From Bog-473 sp963836605 (GTDB lineage Bacteria; Actinomycetota; Acidimicrobiia; Acidimicrobiales; RAAP-2), in assembly GCA_963836605.1 (NCBI GenBank), contig CAWIKB010000016.1, positions 38,712 through 102,711 on the forward strand: a stretch of 64,000 nt of DNA, written 5' to 3'. A program made the position numbers and the translations under genes. Shown piece after piece: positions 47,390-56,686 of this stretch (positions are counted from its first letter, which is position 1; every line of letters begins with the position of its first letter). The notes under the pieces were generated by a model. The model saw only the letters and a program-made list of their open reading frames with translations, was not told where the DNA came from and made no database searches.

Positions 47390-49012
47390 GTGGCGGTAAC
47401 GGTCCAGATGGCTGCAGGCGATCCTTCTGCCGGCACAGCGCTGCCGACACTGATGTCGCCGCTACGCCCGGCACCGACGGTGGCTGGCCACGCTCCGGTC
47501 CAGGGCACCATTCGCGCGGCCGGAGGTCCGTTCCTGGTCGATGGTCGCGGCCGGACCGTTCTGCTTCATGGGGTAAATGCCGTCTACAAGCGGCCTCCCT
47601 TTGTGCTCTATCCGGCCCCAGGCAAGCCGTGGAACTTCACCTCGGCCGACGCCTCCCTCATGGCCCGGCTGGGATTCAATGTCGTCCGGCTCGGACTGAT
47701 CTGGAAGGGCCTCGAACCGGGAACCGCTCCGGCGAACGATCCCTCAATCTGTGGACCCGGGCCCCTGCACGACCCGGGCCAATTCAATCAGGCTGTCCTC
47801 AACCGCTACCTGGCCAAGGTGGCACAGACGGTCGCCCTGCTGGCCAAGTACCACATCTACACCCTCCTCGACATGCATCAAGACGTCTACAATGAGCTCT
47901 TCGACGGGGAGGGGGCGCCCAACTGGGCCGTCTGCACCGGCGGCCACCCCAGCATTGATCCCCCGGGGCGCTGGTCGACCAACTATGCAACTGCGGCCGC
48001 CGGTGCGGCCTATGGACACTTCTGGAGGAATGATGTCGCCGGGGATCTCCAGGGTGAGTACGACCGCGTCTGGGCCGACGTAGCCGCCTACTTCTCGAAG
48101 GATCCGTGGGTGGTGGGATTCGACCCCTTCAATGAGCCGTTCTCCACCTCCCTGGTCAAGCGAGGCGATGAGGAGTTCGACCACATGCTCGAGTGCTTCT
48201 ACACCGGGCGCACCTTTGTGGGCAATCCAGCCCACGGCGCTCCGGCGGCGGCCTGTCCGCCCGACGACCCCTTGTTTGGCCTTGTCCCCCGATTGGAAAC
48301 GGCAGCCCCGTCGAAACTGGTGTTCTACGAACCTGACATCTTCGCCAGGCACGGCTCGCCAAACTTCGTCGGACCCATGAACTTCCCCAATCTGGTCTTC
48401 AACGTGCACGTCTACTGCAGCCTGCGGAGCGGCAAGACGGGCAACCCCACTGATGTGGCCGGCTGCGCGGCGCAAGAGCATCGCGCCCTCATCACCCGAT
48501 CCGAAGACCGGAGCGATCTCTCGTCGTCGGCCCAGCCGGGTGGCCCTCCGTGGTTCGTGAGCGAGTTCGGTGCGAGCTCAAGCACTGCTCTGGTGCGTCA
48601 ACTCACGGGGGAGATGGACCGGTCATTGGTGGGCTGGGCCTACTGGTCATGGAAGTACTACGGCGACCCTACGGGCAGCTCGTCGGAGGCGCTGCTGATT
48701 CCTGATGGGCACCTGCGTAACACTGTCCGTTCTCTCTCCCGCACCTATCCCGAAGCCATTGCCGGCACACCTGAGGCCTTGTCGTTCGATGCCACGAACG
48801 GAGCGTTTGATCTCACCTATCGGCCGAACCATGCGGTGCGAGCTCCGACGGTCATCTTCGTCCCGACAGGTGTCCATTACCCACATGGGTATTGCACCCG
48901 CGTCACCGGTGCGGCCGTGATTTCCAAGCCAGACAGCGAACTCCTGCAGCTTGAGAACTCACCCGGCGCACCGATGGTGCAGGTGACCGTGACTGCCGGT
49001 AGTTGCTCGTAA
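47390..49012 (+). CDS. Secreted glycoside hydrolase family 5 enzyme (endoglycoceramidase-like)
   Basis: 540 residues from a GTG at 47390. A hydrophobic run WSVLVLLALSLVAVTVQ begins upstream of this GTG in the same frame but has no ATG/GTG start there, so the true signal-peptide start is probably displaced by an indel. The GH5 barrel has LLHGVNAVYKRPPFVLYP, FNVVRLGLIWKGLEPG, YTLLDMHQDVYNELF, GFDPFNEPF (acid/base Glu249) and WFVSEFGAS (nucleophile Glu392). The C-terminus carries a beta-rich domain typical of endoglycoceramidase relatives. Likely role: extracellular hydrolysis of glycolipids or glycans. Convergent with the next gene. Confidence 0.85.
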   Translation: MAVTVQMAAGDPSAGTALPTLMSPLRPAPTVAGHAPVQGTIRAAGGPFLVDGRGRTVLLHGVNAVYKRPPFVLYPAPGKPWNFTSADASLMARLGFNVVRLGLIWKGLEPGTAPANDPSICGPGPLHDPGQFNQAVLNRYLAKVAQTVALLAKYHIYTLLDMHQDVYNELFDGEGAPNWAVCTGGHPSIDPPGRWSTNYATAAAGAAYGHFWRNDVAGDLQGEYDRVWADVAAYFSKDPWVVGFDPFNEPFSTSLVKRGDEEFDHMLECFYTGRTFVGNPAHGAPAAACPPDDPLFGLVPRLETAAPSKLVFYEPDIFARHGSPNFVGPMNFPNLVFNVHVYCSLRSGKTGNPTDVAGCAAQEHRALITRSEDRSDLSSSAQPGGPPWFVSEFGASSSTALVRQLTGEMDRSLVGWAYWSWKYYGDPTGSSSEALLIPDGHLRNTVRSLSRTYPEAIAGTPEALSFDATNGAFDLTYRPNHAVRAPTVIFVPTGVHYPHGYCTRVTGAAVISKPDSELLQLENSPGAPMVQVTVTAGSCS

Positions 49013-49131
49013 CGAATCGTAATCGATCAGGCCGGCAATCTGCCCACGGCGTGACCCAGATCCGAGGTAAGGGGGCGATGCCCACAATCCCTTACAGCAG
49101 CACAGATGTGGAAAAGACGTGCGCCCGAGAA

Positions 49132-50421
49132 TCAACGCATCTCCGCCCAGTCCTGGCCGAACGAAGTGATCTGGCCTGCCACCATTGCTTCGATCGCATC
49201 AGTGTCCGCGACGAGGGAGAGCTGGTTATAACTTGCGCTATCGAGCGTCGGCGTCCAAGTCGCGTAGCCGAACAGCTGCCAGGACCAAAAGGCTGAGTCG
49301 TAGACGGCTCCGGCCTTTGTGGCCCAATGTTGCGTGATGGTGGCGAAGCGAGCGTCGAGAGGAGCGAAGAAGCTGAAGTTATTCAACTCCGAAGCGGCGG
49401 TCCCAGTTGGATGCCCCGTCGGCGAAACGTCCTTGTAGAGCCATACCTCATCCGCCATCACGGGCTTGTGCGCCGCCTTCGCCAGTCCGGTATCGGTGAC
49501 GAGATTGGATACCTCGGTGGGTCCAATGGGGTAGATGTGAAGATCCAGGTAGTCGATCGGCAGCTTCAGCAGAGCTTGATTGAACGCTGGAGGCTCCCAA
49601 GTGGCGGCGCCCGCTCCCACAGAGACGCCGGGGTGCGGGCCGATTTGGCTCAACGCCTGAGCCACGAATGCCCCAGAGCCGGCCACGGTGTCAAGCGTCG
49701 GGTCCTTGGTGAGCAGGGCGTCTGTGGTGTCTTCGGAAATGAGTGTGAGGTAGTTCGGATGGATCTTTGAGATAACGATGCGGGCCTGCTGGGCGGTGAG
49801 GGTGGCAAAGCCGGCCACCGTATTCGGAAAGGTGAACGAACACGACGAGTAGGCCGTTCCACAAAATGCCGCCGATAGCTCAACATCGACCGTCATGTGG
49901 TGTGAGCGGATCATGGAAGCGACGGCTTCGTAGAACGTGAGGTACCGCGCGGCGTCTGCACCGGTATATGAAGAAAGCAGATACGGCAACTTGATTCCGA
50001 GAGTAAGTCCAGTGACGCCGGCGGCTTTGAAGCGGGCGATGTCACGGGACACGTTGCTCAGCACCGTGGGACCGAATAGTGCGGTCCCCCGGTTGGCATT
50101 TGCATCGAGGAGCTCTACTCCACGGACCAGGGGCGCTGACCCCTGGCGTCGAATCGTGGGCATGGCGGCCACAGCATCGCTGTAGTTGTCCAGTTGCCTA
50201 GAGAGATCGGAGTAGAGAGCCTGGTACTTCGGAGGCACCGGGGCCGCCGCTGGACCTTTCTCGTCGAGGTTCGCTGACGAGGTCGACCACTGGTTAGCGG
50301 ACAAGGCGGCGGACGGTCGCTGGTCCGCCCCAGCAACCGCCTGAACCGAGCTGAGGAGCACGGCGGCCATCATCATGGCGATGCCCCCTCTGACCCAGCT
50401 CCACTGCTGAAGGTGTGGCAC
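49132..50421 (-). CDS. Secreted TIM-barrel glycosidase-like protein
   Basis: 429 residues with a signal peptide (WVRGGIAMMMAAVLLSSVQA, cleavage after VAGA). A linker of about 60 residues is followed by a barrel-like domain: APLVRGVELLDANANRGTA, LTLGIKLPYLL, VDVELSAAFCGTAYSSC, YLTLISEDTTDALLT (candidate acid/base Glu), YLDLHIYPIGPTEV and PVMADEVWLYKD (candidate nucleophile Glu). The pattern fits clan GH-A, but no GH family is confidently assigned. It lies between the GH5 enzyme and the lipoprotein, suggesting an extracellular glycan function. Confidence 0.65.
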   Translation of the reverse strand: MPHLQQWSWVRGGIAMMMAAVLLSSVQAVAGADQRPSAALSANQWSTSSANLDEKGPAAAPVPPKYQALYSDLSRQLDNYSDAVAAMPTIRRQGSAPLVRGVELLDANANRGTALFGPTVLSNVSRDIARFKAAGVTGLTLGIKLPYLLSSYTGADAARYLTFYEAVASMIRSHHMTVDVELSAAFCGTAYSSCSFTFPNTVAGFATLTAQQARIVISKIHPNYLTLISEDTTDALLTKDPTLDTVAGSGAFVAQALSQIGPHPGVSVGAGAATWEPPAFNQALLKLPIDYLDLHIYPIGPTEVSNLVTDTGLAKAAHKPVMADEVWLYKDVSPTGHPTGTAASELNNFSFFAPLDARFATITQHWATKAGAVYDSAFWSWQLFGYATWTPTLDSASYNQLSLVADTDAIEAMVAGQITSFGQDWAEMR

Positions 50422-50654
50422 TCATACCTCTCTCATGACGACCCCTCGCTGCTGAGAAAAACGTGCCACAACTGCGTCTCGGCAGTCGCTTTCGGCTCAT
50501 ATTGGTTCTAATCCGAAGATGTGAGGAAAATGTGAACCCAGGCCAGTCGGATGAAACTAAAGAGTCGGCCAGCCTCCCCGTCCTCAGTGTTGACTACCTG
50601 TCTGAGAGTTGCATCGAGGCGGGCAGCGAAGCCCTCACCAACTGGCGGCGACGG

Positions 50655-50927
50655 CTAGCGATTAGGGTCGGACACGTCGGCCTTACCTGCCGAAATGCAC
50701 CCTGCCTCCCACTGATCCAGGTCGTCTCCGCTGGGCGCATTCCTCGATAGCGCCGAACATTCCTCTGCGTAGCCCAGGCCGTTGTCTTTGGCTTGCGGCC
50801 AGTAGGAGTTGCCGTAGTTGTAACCGTCCATGTAAGCGGATGATCCCGTCGACCGTCGTCCCACCGAACAACCAGCAAGCAACGAGGCAGTCACAATGGC
50901 GACGAAGATCACTGCGTGCCTGCGCAC
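50655..50927 (-). CDS. Small lipoprotein
   Basis: 90 residues from a GTG at 50927 (VRRHAVIFVAIVTASLLAGC). The lipobox LLAGC puts the lipidated Cys at position 20. The mature part (YMDGYNYGNSYWPQAKD, CSALSRNAP, QWEAGCISAG) has two further cysteines, likely a disulfide. No family recognised. It is divergent from the dienelactone hydrolase gene. Confidence 0.65.
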   Translation of the reverse strand: MRRHAVIFVAIVTASLLAGCSVGRRSTGSSAYMDGYNYGNSYWPQAKDNGLGYAEECSALSRNAPSGDDLDQWEAGCISAGKADVSDPNR

Positions 50928-51071
50928 AAACAGAGACCCTAGCCAATGCGAGCTGTCGCTTACGAGGCGATCCCGCTGGCGGTACAGGCAACGGGGTCCC
51001 ACCGAACATCATCATTGGCGAAGTGGGACACGTCCGACATGGCAGCGCATGCCAGGGTCACCCAGGCCATC

Positions 51072-51803
51072 ATGGGTTCCATGACCGAGGTGGATATCCC
51101 GACTGTTGGTGTGCTTCCGGCCTATGTAGCCATCCCCACGGGCGAGGGAACCTGGCCCGGTGTCATCGTCATTCACGATGCGTTCGGAATGAGCACGGAC
51201 CTGCGAAGGCAGGCGGACTGGTTGGCGAGCGAGGGATACCTGGCGGCGGCGCCGGACCTCTATCACGGGGGCAGCAAGCTCCGATGCATGCGAACGGTGA
51301 TCAAAGACGCTCTGGCCCGCCAGGGTCGGACATTCGATGACCTGGAGGCCACGCGGGCCTGGCTGGTCGGCCGACCGAACTGCACGGGGCGGATCGGTGT
51401 CATCGGCTTCTGCATGGGAGGTGGTTTCGCTCTCCTGCTGGCTCCCCGACAGGGATACTTTGCGTCGAGCGTCAACTACGGCGGCGTGCCGAAGGACGCC
51501 GAGGACCTCTTGCGTGGGGCCTGTCCGGTGATCGGAAGCTACGGTGCCAAGGATCGTTCACTGCGCAAGGCGCCTCGCCGCCTGGAGGAGGCGCTGCGCG
51601 CCAACGAAATCGACCACGATGTCAAGGTGTACGCCGACGCCGGGCACTCCTTTCTCAACGATCACGATCCCAGGGAGGCTTCGACGATCTTCAAGGTACT
51701 TGCCAAGCTCTCAGGCGCTGAGTTCCACGAGAGCTCCGCGTTCGACGCCCGCGGGCGAATAATCGCCTTCTTCGACGAACACCTCAAGCAGTCAGCCGTC
51801 TAG
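51072..51803 (+). CDS. Dienelactone hydrolase family protein
   Basis: 243 residues from the ATG at 51072; ATGs at 51039 and 51081 are alternatives and none has a good ribosome-binding site. Alpha/beta hydrolase with a cysteine nucleophile: GVIVIHDAFGMSTDLRRQAD, IGVIGFCMGGGFALLLA (Cys114), PVIGSYGAKDRS (Asp) and DAGHSFLNDHD (His). DLH proteins hydrolyse lactones or esters; the substrate is unknown here. Confidence 0.87.
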   Translation: MGSMTEVDIPTVGVLPAYVAIPTGEGTWPGVIVIHDAFGMSTDLRRQADWLASEGYLAAAPDLYHGGSKLRCMRTVIKDALARQGRTFDDLEATRAWLVGRPNCTGRIGVIGFCMGGGFALLLAPRQGYFASSVNYGGVPKDAEDLLRGACPVIGSYGAKDRSLRKAPRRLEEALRANEIDHDVKVYADAGHSFLNDHDPREASTIFKVLAKLSGAEFHESSAFDARGRIIAFFDEHLKQSAV

Positions 51804-51874
51804 GACGCAGACGGGGTCAAATGAGGGAGACCCCCGTCGCGCCCAAGTGCCCCACCATCCCGGCGGAGCGGGCA

Positions 51875-51898
51875 GGTTCGACCTGTCAGGTCCGAACC
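51875..51898 (+). terminator. Possible terminator hairpin after the dienelactone hydrolase gene
   Basis: GGTTCG-ACCT-GTC-AGGT-C-CGAACC: 10 bp of stem with one bulged base and a 3-nt loop, 71 bp after the stop. No T-tract. Confidence 0.4.
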
Positions 51899-52037
51899 GC
51901 CGCGCACTGGCCGCGTCGATACGCCTTCAGCTCACTAAAGGGTTCGGACTGCAGGCACCGCCTCACTGGCGTCATTTACTCGTTCTGGGTGGGGGGTAGG
52001 TGCCAGGGGGGCCGTTTGGGGGGCGTAGGGGCGATCT

Positions 52038-53212
52038 TGTGGGTGCCGAAAAGGTCATCCGGTTGCCTTGACCGGGACTTTCCTGAAACTGCCCATGGCA
52101 ATGAAACTGAACCATGGCCCTGTCGTTTCTCTACCTCGCCTTCGTCCGAATCCTCGAACTACTCCGCCTCGGTCTGCGTGACAGCGAGGATCTGGCCGTC
52201 GAAGTGGTCATGCTCCGACACGAGGTTGCCGTGCTCCGTCGTCAGGTGGTCCGACCGGCCCTCGGGCCTCCCGATCGAGCACTGCTCGCGCCGGACTGAG
52301 TCGGCTGCTTGATCGTCGTGGTCGAGGCTGATTCTTCGTGCAACCCGAGACCTTGCTCCGCTGGCACAGCGAAGTGGTCCGGCGGAAATGGATGTATGCC
52401 CACCGTGCTGGTCGACCGGGTATCCCGGCAGGCACCGTTTCGATCGTCCTTCGACTGGCCCGGGAGCACCCCACCTGGGGCTATCGCCGGATCCAAGGCG
52501 AGCTCGCCACTCAGGGTGTGGCCTTGGCCCCCTCGAGTGTCTGGGCCATCTTGCGCAGACACAGCATCGATCCCTCACCGATGCGGACGGGACCCAGCTG
52601 GAAGGAGTTCCTGCGAAACCAGGCGTCATCGCTGCTGGCCTGCGACTTCTTCACTGTCGATACGGTTCTACTCAAGAGGCTCTACGTGCTGTTCTTCATC
52701 GAGCTCGACACCCGCCAGGTGTACGTGACTGGGGTCACGCCACATCGACTGGGGCGTGGGCGGTCCAGCAGGCCCGCAACGTAAGCATGGTGCTGGCCGA
52801 ACGGGCTCATCCGGTGAAGTTTCTGATTCATGACCGGGACACCAAGTTCACTTCGAGCTTCGACGAGGTCTTCCGCGCCGAGTCCACCAGGACCATCCGC
52901 ACCCCGATTCGGGCTCCACGGGCCAACGCCGTTCGCCGAGCGCTTCGTCGGCACGGTGCGTGGCGAGTGTCTGGACCGGATGCTGATCTTCTAGAGCAAG
53001 TACTGGGCGTGTACGTAGCCCACTACAACGAGCACCGGCCGCATCGCTCTCTTAGCTTAATCAGCGGGGCTCCATCAACAATGGAGACGAACCCAGTCTC
53101 AATCCGCGAACCAGACCTCACCCGACTACGAAGAACGGACAAGCTCGGTGGTCTCATCCACGAATACAAACTGGCAGCGTGAAGCCCATGGATGACACTT
53201 TCGGCACCCACA
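52038..53212 (+). mobile_element. IS481/IS3-like element with terminal inverted repeats (decayed)
   Basis: A 1175-bp element. Its left end TGTGGGTGCCGAAAAGGTCA (52038-) and the complement of its right end at 53190-53212 match in about 20 of 23 positions. Its transposase frame is broken. This is the only copy in the window with both ends, so it defines the ends for the partial copies at 11.4-11.9, 19.5 and 56.8-57.0 kb. An R1 repeat fragment follows directly. Confidence 0.8.
52114..53182 (+). pseudogene. Integrase-type DDE transposase, multiple frameshifts
   Basis: It starts MALSFLYLAFVRILELLRLG and AVEVVMLRHEVAVLRRQVV, with a premature stop at 52297-52299. It resumes VQPETLLRWHSEVVRRKW, TWGYRRIQGELATQGV, LLACDFFTVDTVLLKRLYVL (first Asp region), then shifts near 52745 to QQARNVSMVLAERAHPVKFL, IHDRDTKFTSSFDEVF (second Asp) and shifts again near 52930, where the Glu-containing AERFVG is lost in the written frame. 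It ends RRTDKLGGLIHEYKLAA. Confidence 0.82.
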
Positions 53213-53275
53213 GGGTCCGGATTTCCCACCCCCTGGTCAGGGGATATGTCGGAGGGCGTCGATTTCCACTGACCG
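53213..53275 (+). repeat. Dispersed repeat R1, distal half at 53.2 kb
   Basis: GGTCCGGATTTCCCACCCCC, TGGTCAGGGGATATG and GGCGTCGATTTCCACTG match the distal half of the copies at 26439 and 45939. The proximal half is replaced by the IS end at 53212. Confidence 0.65.
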
Positions 53276-53371
53276 CTGACCGGGAGTGGGTCCGGCTCCA
53301 ACGGCTCCGTCTCTGAGGCTACGGCCACTACTCAGCATTCAACACCGATCTGATCAGTCAATCCGACGTTC

Positions 53372-53845
53372 TTACGCGGCGGAGTGATCAACCTCCTCCT
53401 CCAGGCGCGCGGTGCTGAGTGTGCCGAACACAGTGGACACGAACAAGACCAAGGTCAAGACATGGACGGCAGTACACCAAAGGCAAATGGCGTCGATCTC
53501 GAAGAGCTCGGCATAGAGCAGATAGATGACCGTACCCAAGCCGATTACCGCCCAGGCCAACCGGGCCTTGCGGATGATCGGATTGGGCCACCTCCACGCG
53601 ACGGGCAACTGCAGCACCAGCGTGACCGCGAAGAAGATCAGGCCAAGGACGGCCACCGGAACGCCAGCCACCACTGCGTACGAGCTGGTTGTCACCGCGA
53701 GACAGTTGACGATTCCCTTGTCCGAACAGACCAGGCTGGATGACCCGGTGAAGTGCTCGTAGGTCAGGTAGCCGGCGATGCCGAGGCCGGCGACGCTAGC
53801 CAATGTTCCGGTCAACCCCGGCCAGCGGGGCAGCCGATCAGCCAT
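53372..53845 (-). CDS. VKOR-family (vitamin K epoxide reductase) membrane protein
   Basis: 157 residues with four or five membrane segments. It has the loop cysteine pair Cys40/Cys48 (LVCSDKGIVNCLAV) and the active-site CLWC at 121-124 (IDAICLWCTAVHVLTL), all four conserved in VKOR. The enzyme reoxidises a periplasmic/extracytoplasmic thiol-disulfide protein using quinone, replacing DsbB in actinobacteria. Its start overlaps the stop of the DUF929 gene by 8 bp, so the two are co-translated; DUF929 is the probable partner. Confidence 0.9.
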   Translation of the reverse strand: MADRLPRWPGLTGTLASVAGLGIAGYLTYEHFTGSSSLVCSDKGIVNCLAVTTSSYAVVAGVPVAVLGLIFFAVTLVLQLPVAWRWPNPIIRKARLAWAVIGLGTVIYLLYAELFEIDAICLWCTAVHVLTLVLFVSTVFGTLSTARLEEEVDHSAA

Positions 53846-54773
53846 GACCCATGGCGCTGCAAACTCTCGCCGGCTGATTGTCAGTAAGCGCGCTGCAGAT
53901 GGTCTGGATCAACACCTTCGCCGAGGCATCGACGTCAGCCCCAATCTGGGTGGAGTTGTTCCCGACCATAGAGGCGATGTCGGTAAAGCTCTGTCCCACA
54001 AGCTCGGCCGGATTGAACTGGGCCGACGTGAGCTCCATCTTGCCACCGAAGTCCAGCCACGGGAACGACTCGTTGGTGTGGGAAACCCAGAGTTTCTGCT
54101 CGGCCGCGGTCGGCGACTGCAGGGACACGTAGTAGTTACCGTCGGGCTCATTGGTTGTGGTCTCTACCGGCGTGAACGTGAAGTACGGGCTGGTGTAGGT
54201 CGTGTTGTAAAACGTCAATGTGGGGATGTCGCCGTCGCGAACAGCGGAGTGGATGCGCCCCGGCTGGGGGCTGAACGTGCCGAACTTCGACAGCGCCACA
54301 TACATGGCCCACCGCTCGGTGGCGCACACGGGACAGAACTCCGCGCCGATATAGAGAAGGTCCGGCTTTCCGGCGACCGACAGCTTCGGATCGCTGATGG
54401 TCTGAGGTGAGGTCACCAGCCCGCTAGTCGAAGCCGCCACGAGGGTACTCAGAGGGATCGACGTCAATTTGCCGGAGATGGCGGCGGGGACAGGGGTACC
54501 CGCTGGCGGTGACGTGACCGACGCGGCGGTAGACGGATTACCGCCTCCGCTCAGTTTGGCCAGAACCAGGACCGCCACGAGAACAAGCACGAGCACCACC
54601 GACCCCAAGCCGATCCTCTGATTGCGGCGTCGACGGGCGACCACGAGGGCGGCCTGCTGTTTGGCCGCCTGCCGCTCGTTGAATTTTCGGCGGGCGGCGG
54701 GGCGGTGGACAGCAGACTGAGTTGCTCCCGGGCTTTTCGACTTCCCGCCTGGGCGCTGATTTTTTTGCGACAT
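53838..54773 (-). CDS. DUF929 thioredoxin-like membrane-anchored protein
   Basis: 311 residues from an ATG at 54773 with AAGGAG 7 nt upstream; the longer open frame upstream is rejected because it overlaps the previous gene and has no start signal. A basic N-terminus (AARRKFNERQAAKQQ) and a membrane span (IGLGSVVLVLVLVAVLVLAK, about 55-74) precede an extracytoplasmic domain with YIGAEFCPVCATERWAMYVA (CPVC at 147-150), the thioredoxin-like redox motif. Paired with VKOR it probably oxidises exported proteins (DsbA role); this pairing is inference from context and motif. Confidence 0.85.
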   Translation of the reverse strand: MSQKNQRPGGKSKSPGATQSAVHRPAARRKFNERQAAKQQAALVVARRRRNQRIGLGSVVLVLVLVAVLVLAKLSGGGNPSTAASVTSPPAGTPVPAAISGKLTSIPLSTLVAASTSGLVTSPQTISDPKLSVAGKPDLLYIGAEFCPVCATERWAMYVALSKFGTFSPQPGRIHSAVRDGDIPTLTFYNTTYTSPYFTFTPVETTTNEPDGNYYVSLQSPTAAEQKLWVSHTNESFPWLDFGGKMELTSAQFNPAELVGQSFTDIASMVGNNSTQIGADVDASAKVLIQTICSALTDNQPARVCSAMGHG

Positions 54774-54924
54774 GAGAGTTCTCCTTGGTCTGGCGAGACG
54801 GCAAAAGGGCACGCCTCGCATCGTTCGAAAGGTGATGTGCAAGGGGACGGCACATCTCGGTGAATTCGGCCACGGCAGACACTCCGGCGGTGCCGGCTGG
54901 TGTGGGGCGCGAAAAGTCCTTCGG

Positions 54925-55296
54925 CTAGGAGAACTGCGGAGGGCGGAACAGCCCGATGAAGTTGCCGCGGGGCAATATCGTCGCCGCCGAACGCTGGCGC
55001 CGGGCCAGTCGAGCGCACGCCGCCATGGAGAGCACGCCGGCCAGGGCCGCTGCAGCCACAACGGTGACCGCGGGGGCGACCGGAGAGGGCACTCCCTTGG
55101 CGCACGACGAGTCCGCGCAACCAGTTGGTGTGGCCGGATCTGCCACCGTCTGCGGCGTGACGACCTCGGGTAGCCTGCCGCTGAGAGTGCTCCGTGCCGG
55201 CACCCCCGCTCCGGAGAGGAGCGCGTTCGGCATGAGGCCAATGACGACAATAGCGGCCAAGGGCCCCAGGGAACACCAGCGCCACACGCGCGACAT
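54925..55296 (-). CDS. Small membrane protein upstream of the DUF929-VKOR pair
   Basis: 123 residues: a membrane span at about 9-25 (LGPLAAIVVIGLMPNAL), an extracytoplasmic loop with CADSSCAKG (two cysteines four apart), a second span (VAPAVTVVAAAALAGVLSM) and a basic end. The cysteines and its position upstream of the VKOR operon suggest a role in, or as a substrate of, disulfide formation. No family recognised. Confidence 0.55.
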   Translation of the reverse strand: MSRVWRWCSLGPLAAIVVIGLMPNALLSGAGVPARSTLSGRLPEVVTPQTVADPATPTGCADSSCAKGVPSPVAPAVTVVAAAALAGVLSMAACARLARRQRSAATILPRGNFIGLFRPPQFS

Positions 55297-56222
55297 GATT
55301 CCTAGGCTACGGGCTATTTATCGCCGCGAGCCGTCGGGTACTGACGAGGGCGGGGGTCTATGAAGTCAGACTCTTGTCTGGACGAGGTTGCAGGGGATCC
55401 TTGCTCACCTGGACTTACGCGCCCGAGCTTCTGATTCTGGGCCTTCTCCAACGGTCTAGGCCGCCTGGAGCATCCATACTCGATCGTGCGCAGCCAACGG
55501 CCGGGGCCGGTCGACCTGCTACTGCGCCTGCGCTTCATCATGGCCGCCGCTCCGGCTGCCGACCGGGGTGACCATACCGGTGGCCGCCGGTCGGGCCGAA
55601 GTCTCATAACTCGGGACCACGACCCGCCAGGACGGGGGCTGCAGGTCAGCTTAACGGCTGGCCGCTGTAGCTTTTGGGTAGGCGACGGCGCGCCCGGCCA
55701 GGCCGCCGGCCAGGGCATCAACGTTTCAGGAGGGTACTGGTACGTGCTTTCGCCCAAGGGCCGAGTCATCAGGGCAAAGCTAAAGCCGTAGTGCACGCTG
55801 GAGTCGGCAATACTCCGGTGTGGTGTCATCAGCACGCACACGCCCAACGAGGTCGCGCGCTGTTGCGGAGTCTGCGGCAGATGTGATTGTCGGGTGTAGG
55901 AGGGTGACTGAGCGAGGTCGACCGCTGGCCAGACACTCGCACGATCACCAGCGTCGGTTTCGGCTTGGTTCACCCAAGCCCGAACTGCTGTTTCGCCCAA
56001 GTCGAAGTCTCTGGCCACTTGGCCGATGCCGCGGTCGCCAAGCTTGACGCGTTCGATGATCTCAGCCTTGAACTCTTGGGTGAACGACCAACGGGTACGG
56101 GGTGCCAACCGCCCCTCACCAACCCCCCTTACAGACCCCTCACACTTTCCTCATCGTTTCGTGAGGTTCAGCGGCAAGCATCGAGGTACACAACGAGCCA
56201 GAGGCCAGAGGGGATACATACC
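55297..56222. other. Region with an IS3 OrfA fragment and a doubtful ORF
   Basis: On the minus strand at 55940-56108, MAPRTRWSFTQEFKAEIIER, VKLGDRGIGQVARDFDLGET and AVRAWVNQAETDAG form an IS3-type OrfA N-terminus that then loses its frame. On the plus strand, 55486-55791 could encode a 101-residue protein ending FWVGDGAPGQAAGQGINVSG and GYWYVLSPKGRVIRAKL; it has no clear start signal or family, so it is not called as a gene. Confidence 0.4.
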
Positions 56223-56663
56223 ATGATCAAGAAGACCATCGCTTCCATAGCCCTTGGAGGGACGCTCCTCTTCGGAGGTGCCGTATTCGCCGCCGGGACG
56301 GCTGGGGCCACGACCTCGACCACACCGAGCTCGAGCAGTTCGACGGCCACGCCCTCGGCCCCCAACTGGGTGAAGGCGCACCGTCATGCACTGATCAGGG
56401 ACGCCGTCGTCCTCACCGCCAAGGACATCGGCGTCACGCCTCAGGACCTGGTTAGCGAGCTGAAGTCCGGCAAGTCGCTGGCCGACGTGGCGGGCGAGCA
56501 CAACGTGAGCTCCCAAACCCTGGTCAACGACCTGGTGACCGCAGCCGAGGCCAAGGTCAACGCCGCCGTCAGCGCGAACAAGATCACCTCGGCCGAGGCC
56601 AGCAAGATCAACGCCGCCCTGCCCGCCCGGGTGACGACCTTGGTCAACCACACCTTCAAGTAA
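56223..56663 (+). CDS. Secreted small helical protein
   Basis: 146 residues; GAGGGG about 9 nt before the ATG. The signal peptide is MIKKTIASIALGGTLLFGG with cleavage near AAGTAGA. A Ser/Thr-rich linker (TTSTTPSSSSSTATP) is followed by a helical domain: DIGVTPQDLVSELKSGKSLA, DVAGEHNVSSQTLVNDLVTA and ANKITSAEASKINAALP. Similar tandem helix units occur in exported proteins of Gram-positives; function unknown. A strong hairpin follows at 56687. Confidence 0.75.
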   Translation: MIKKTIASIALGGTLLFGGAVFAAGTAGATTSTTPSSSSSTATPSAPNWVKAHRHALIRDAVVLTAKDIGVTPQDLVSELKSGKSLADVAGEHNVSSQTLVNDLVTAAEAKVNAAVSANKITSAEASKINAALPARVTTLVNHTFK

Positions 56664-56686
56664 GCATCAGCCCAAAGAAATGGAGC

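Noticed and set aside
55486..55791. A 101-codon plus-strand ORF
   Set aside because: The C-terminal half looks protein-like, but there is no start signal, no family and no neighbour support; left as a note only.
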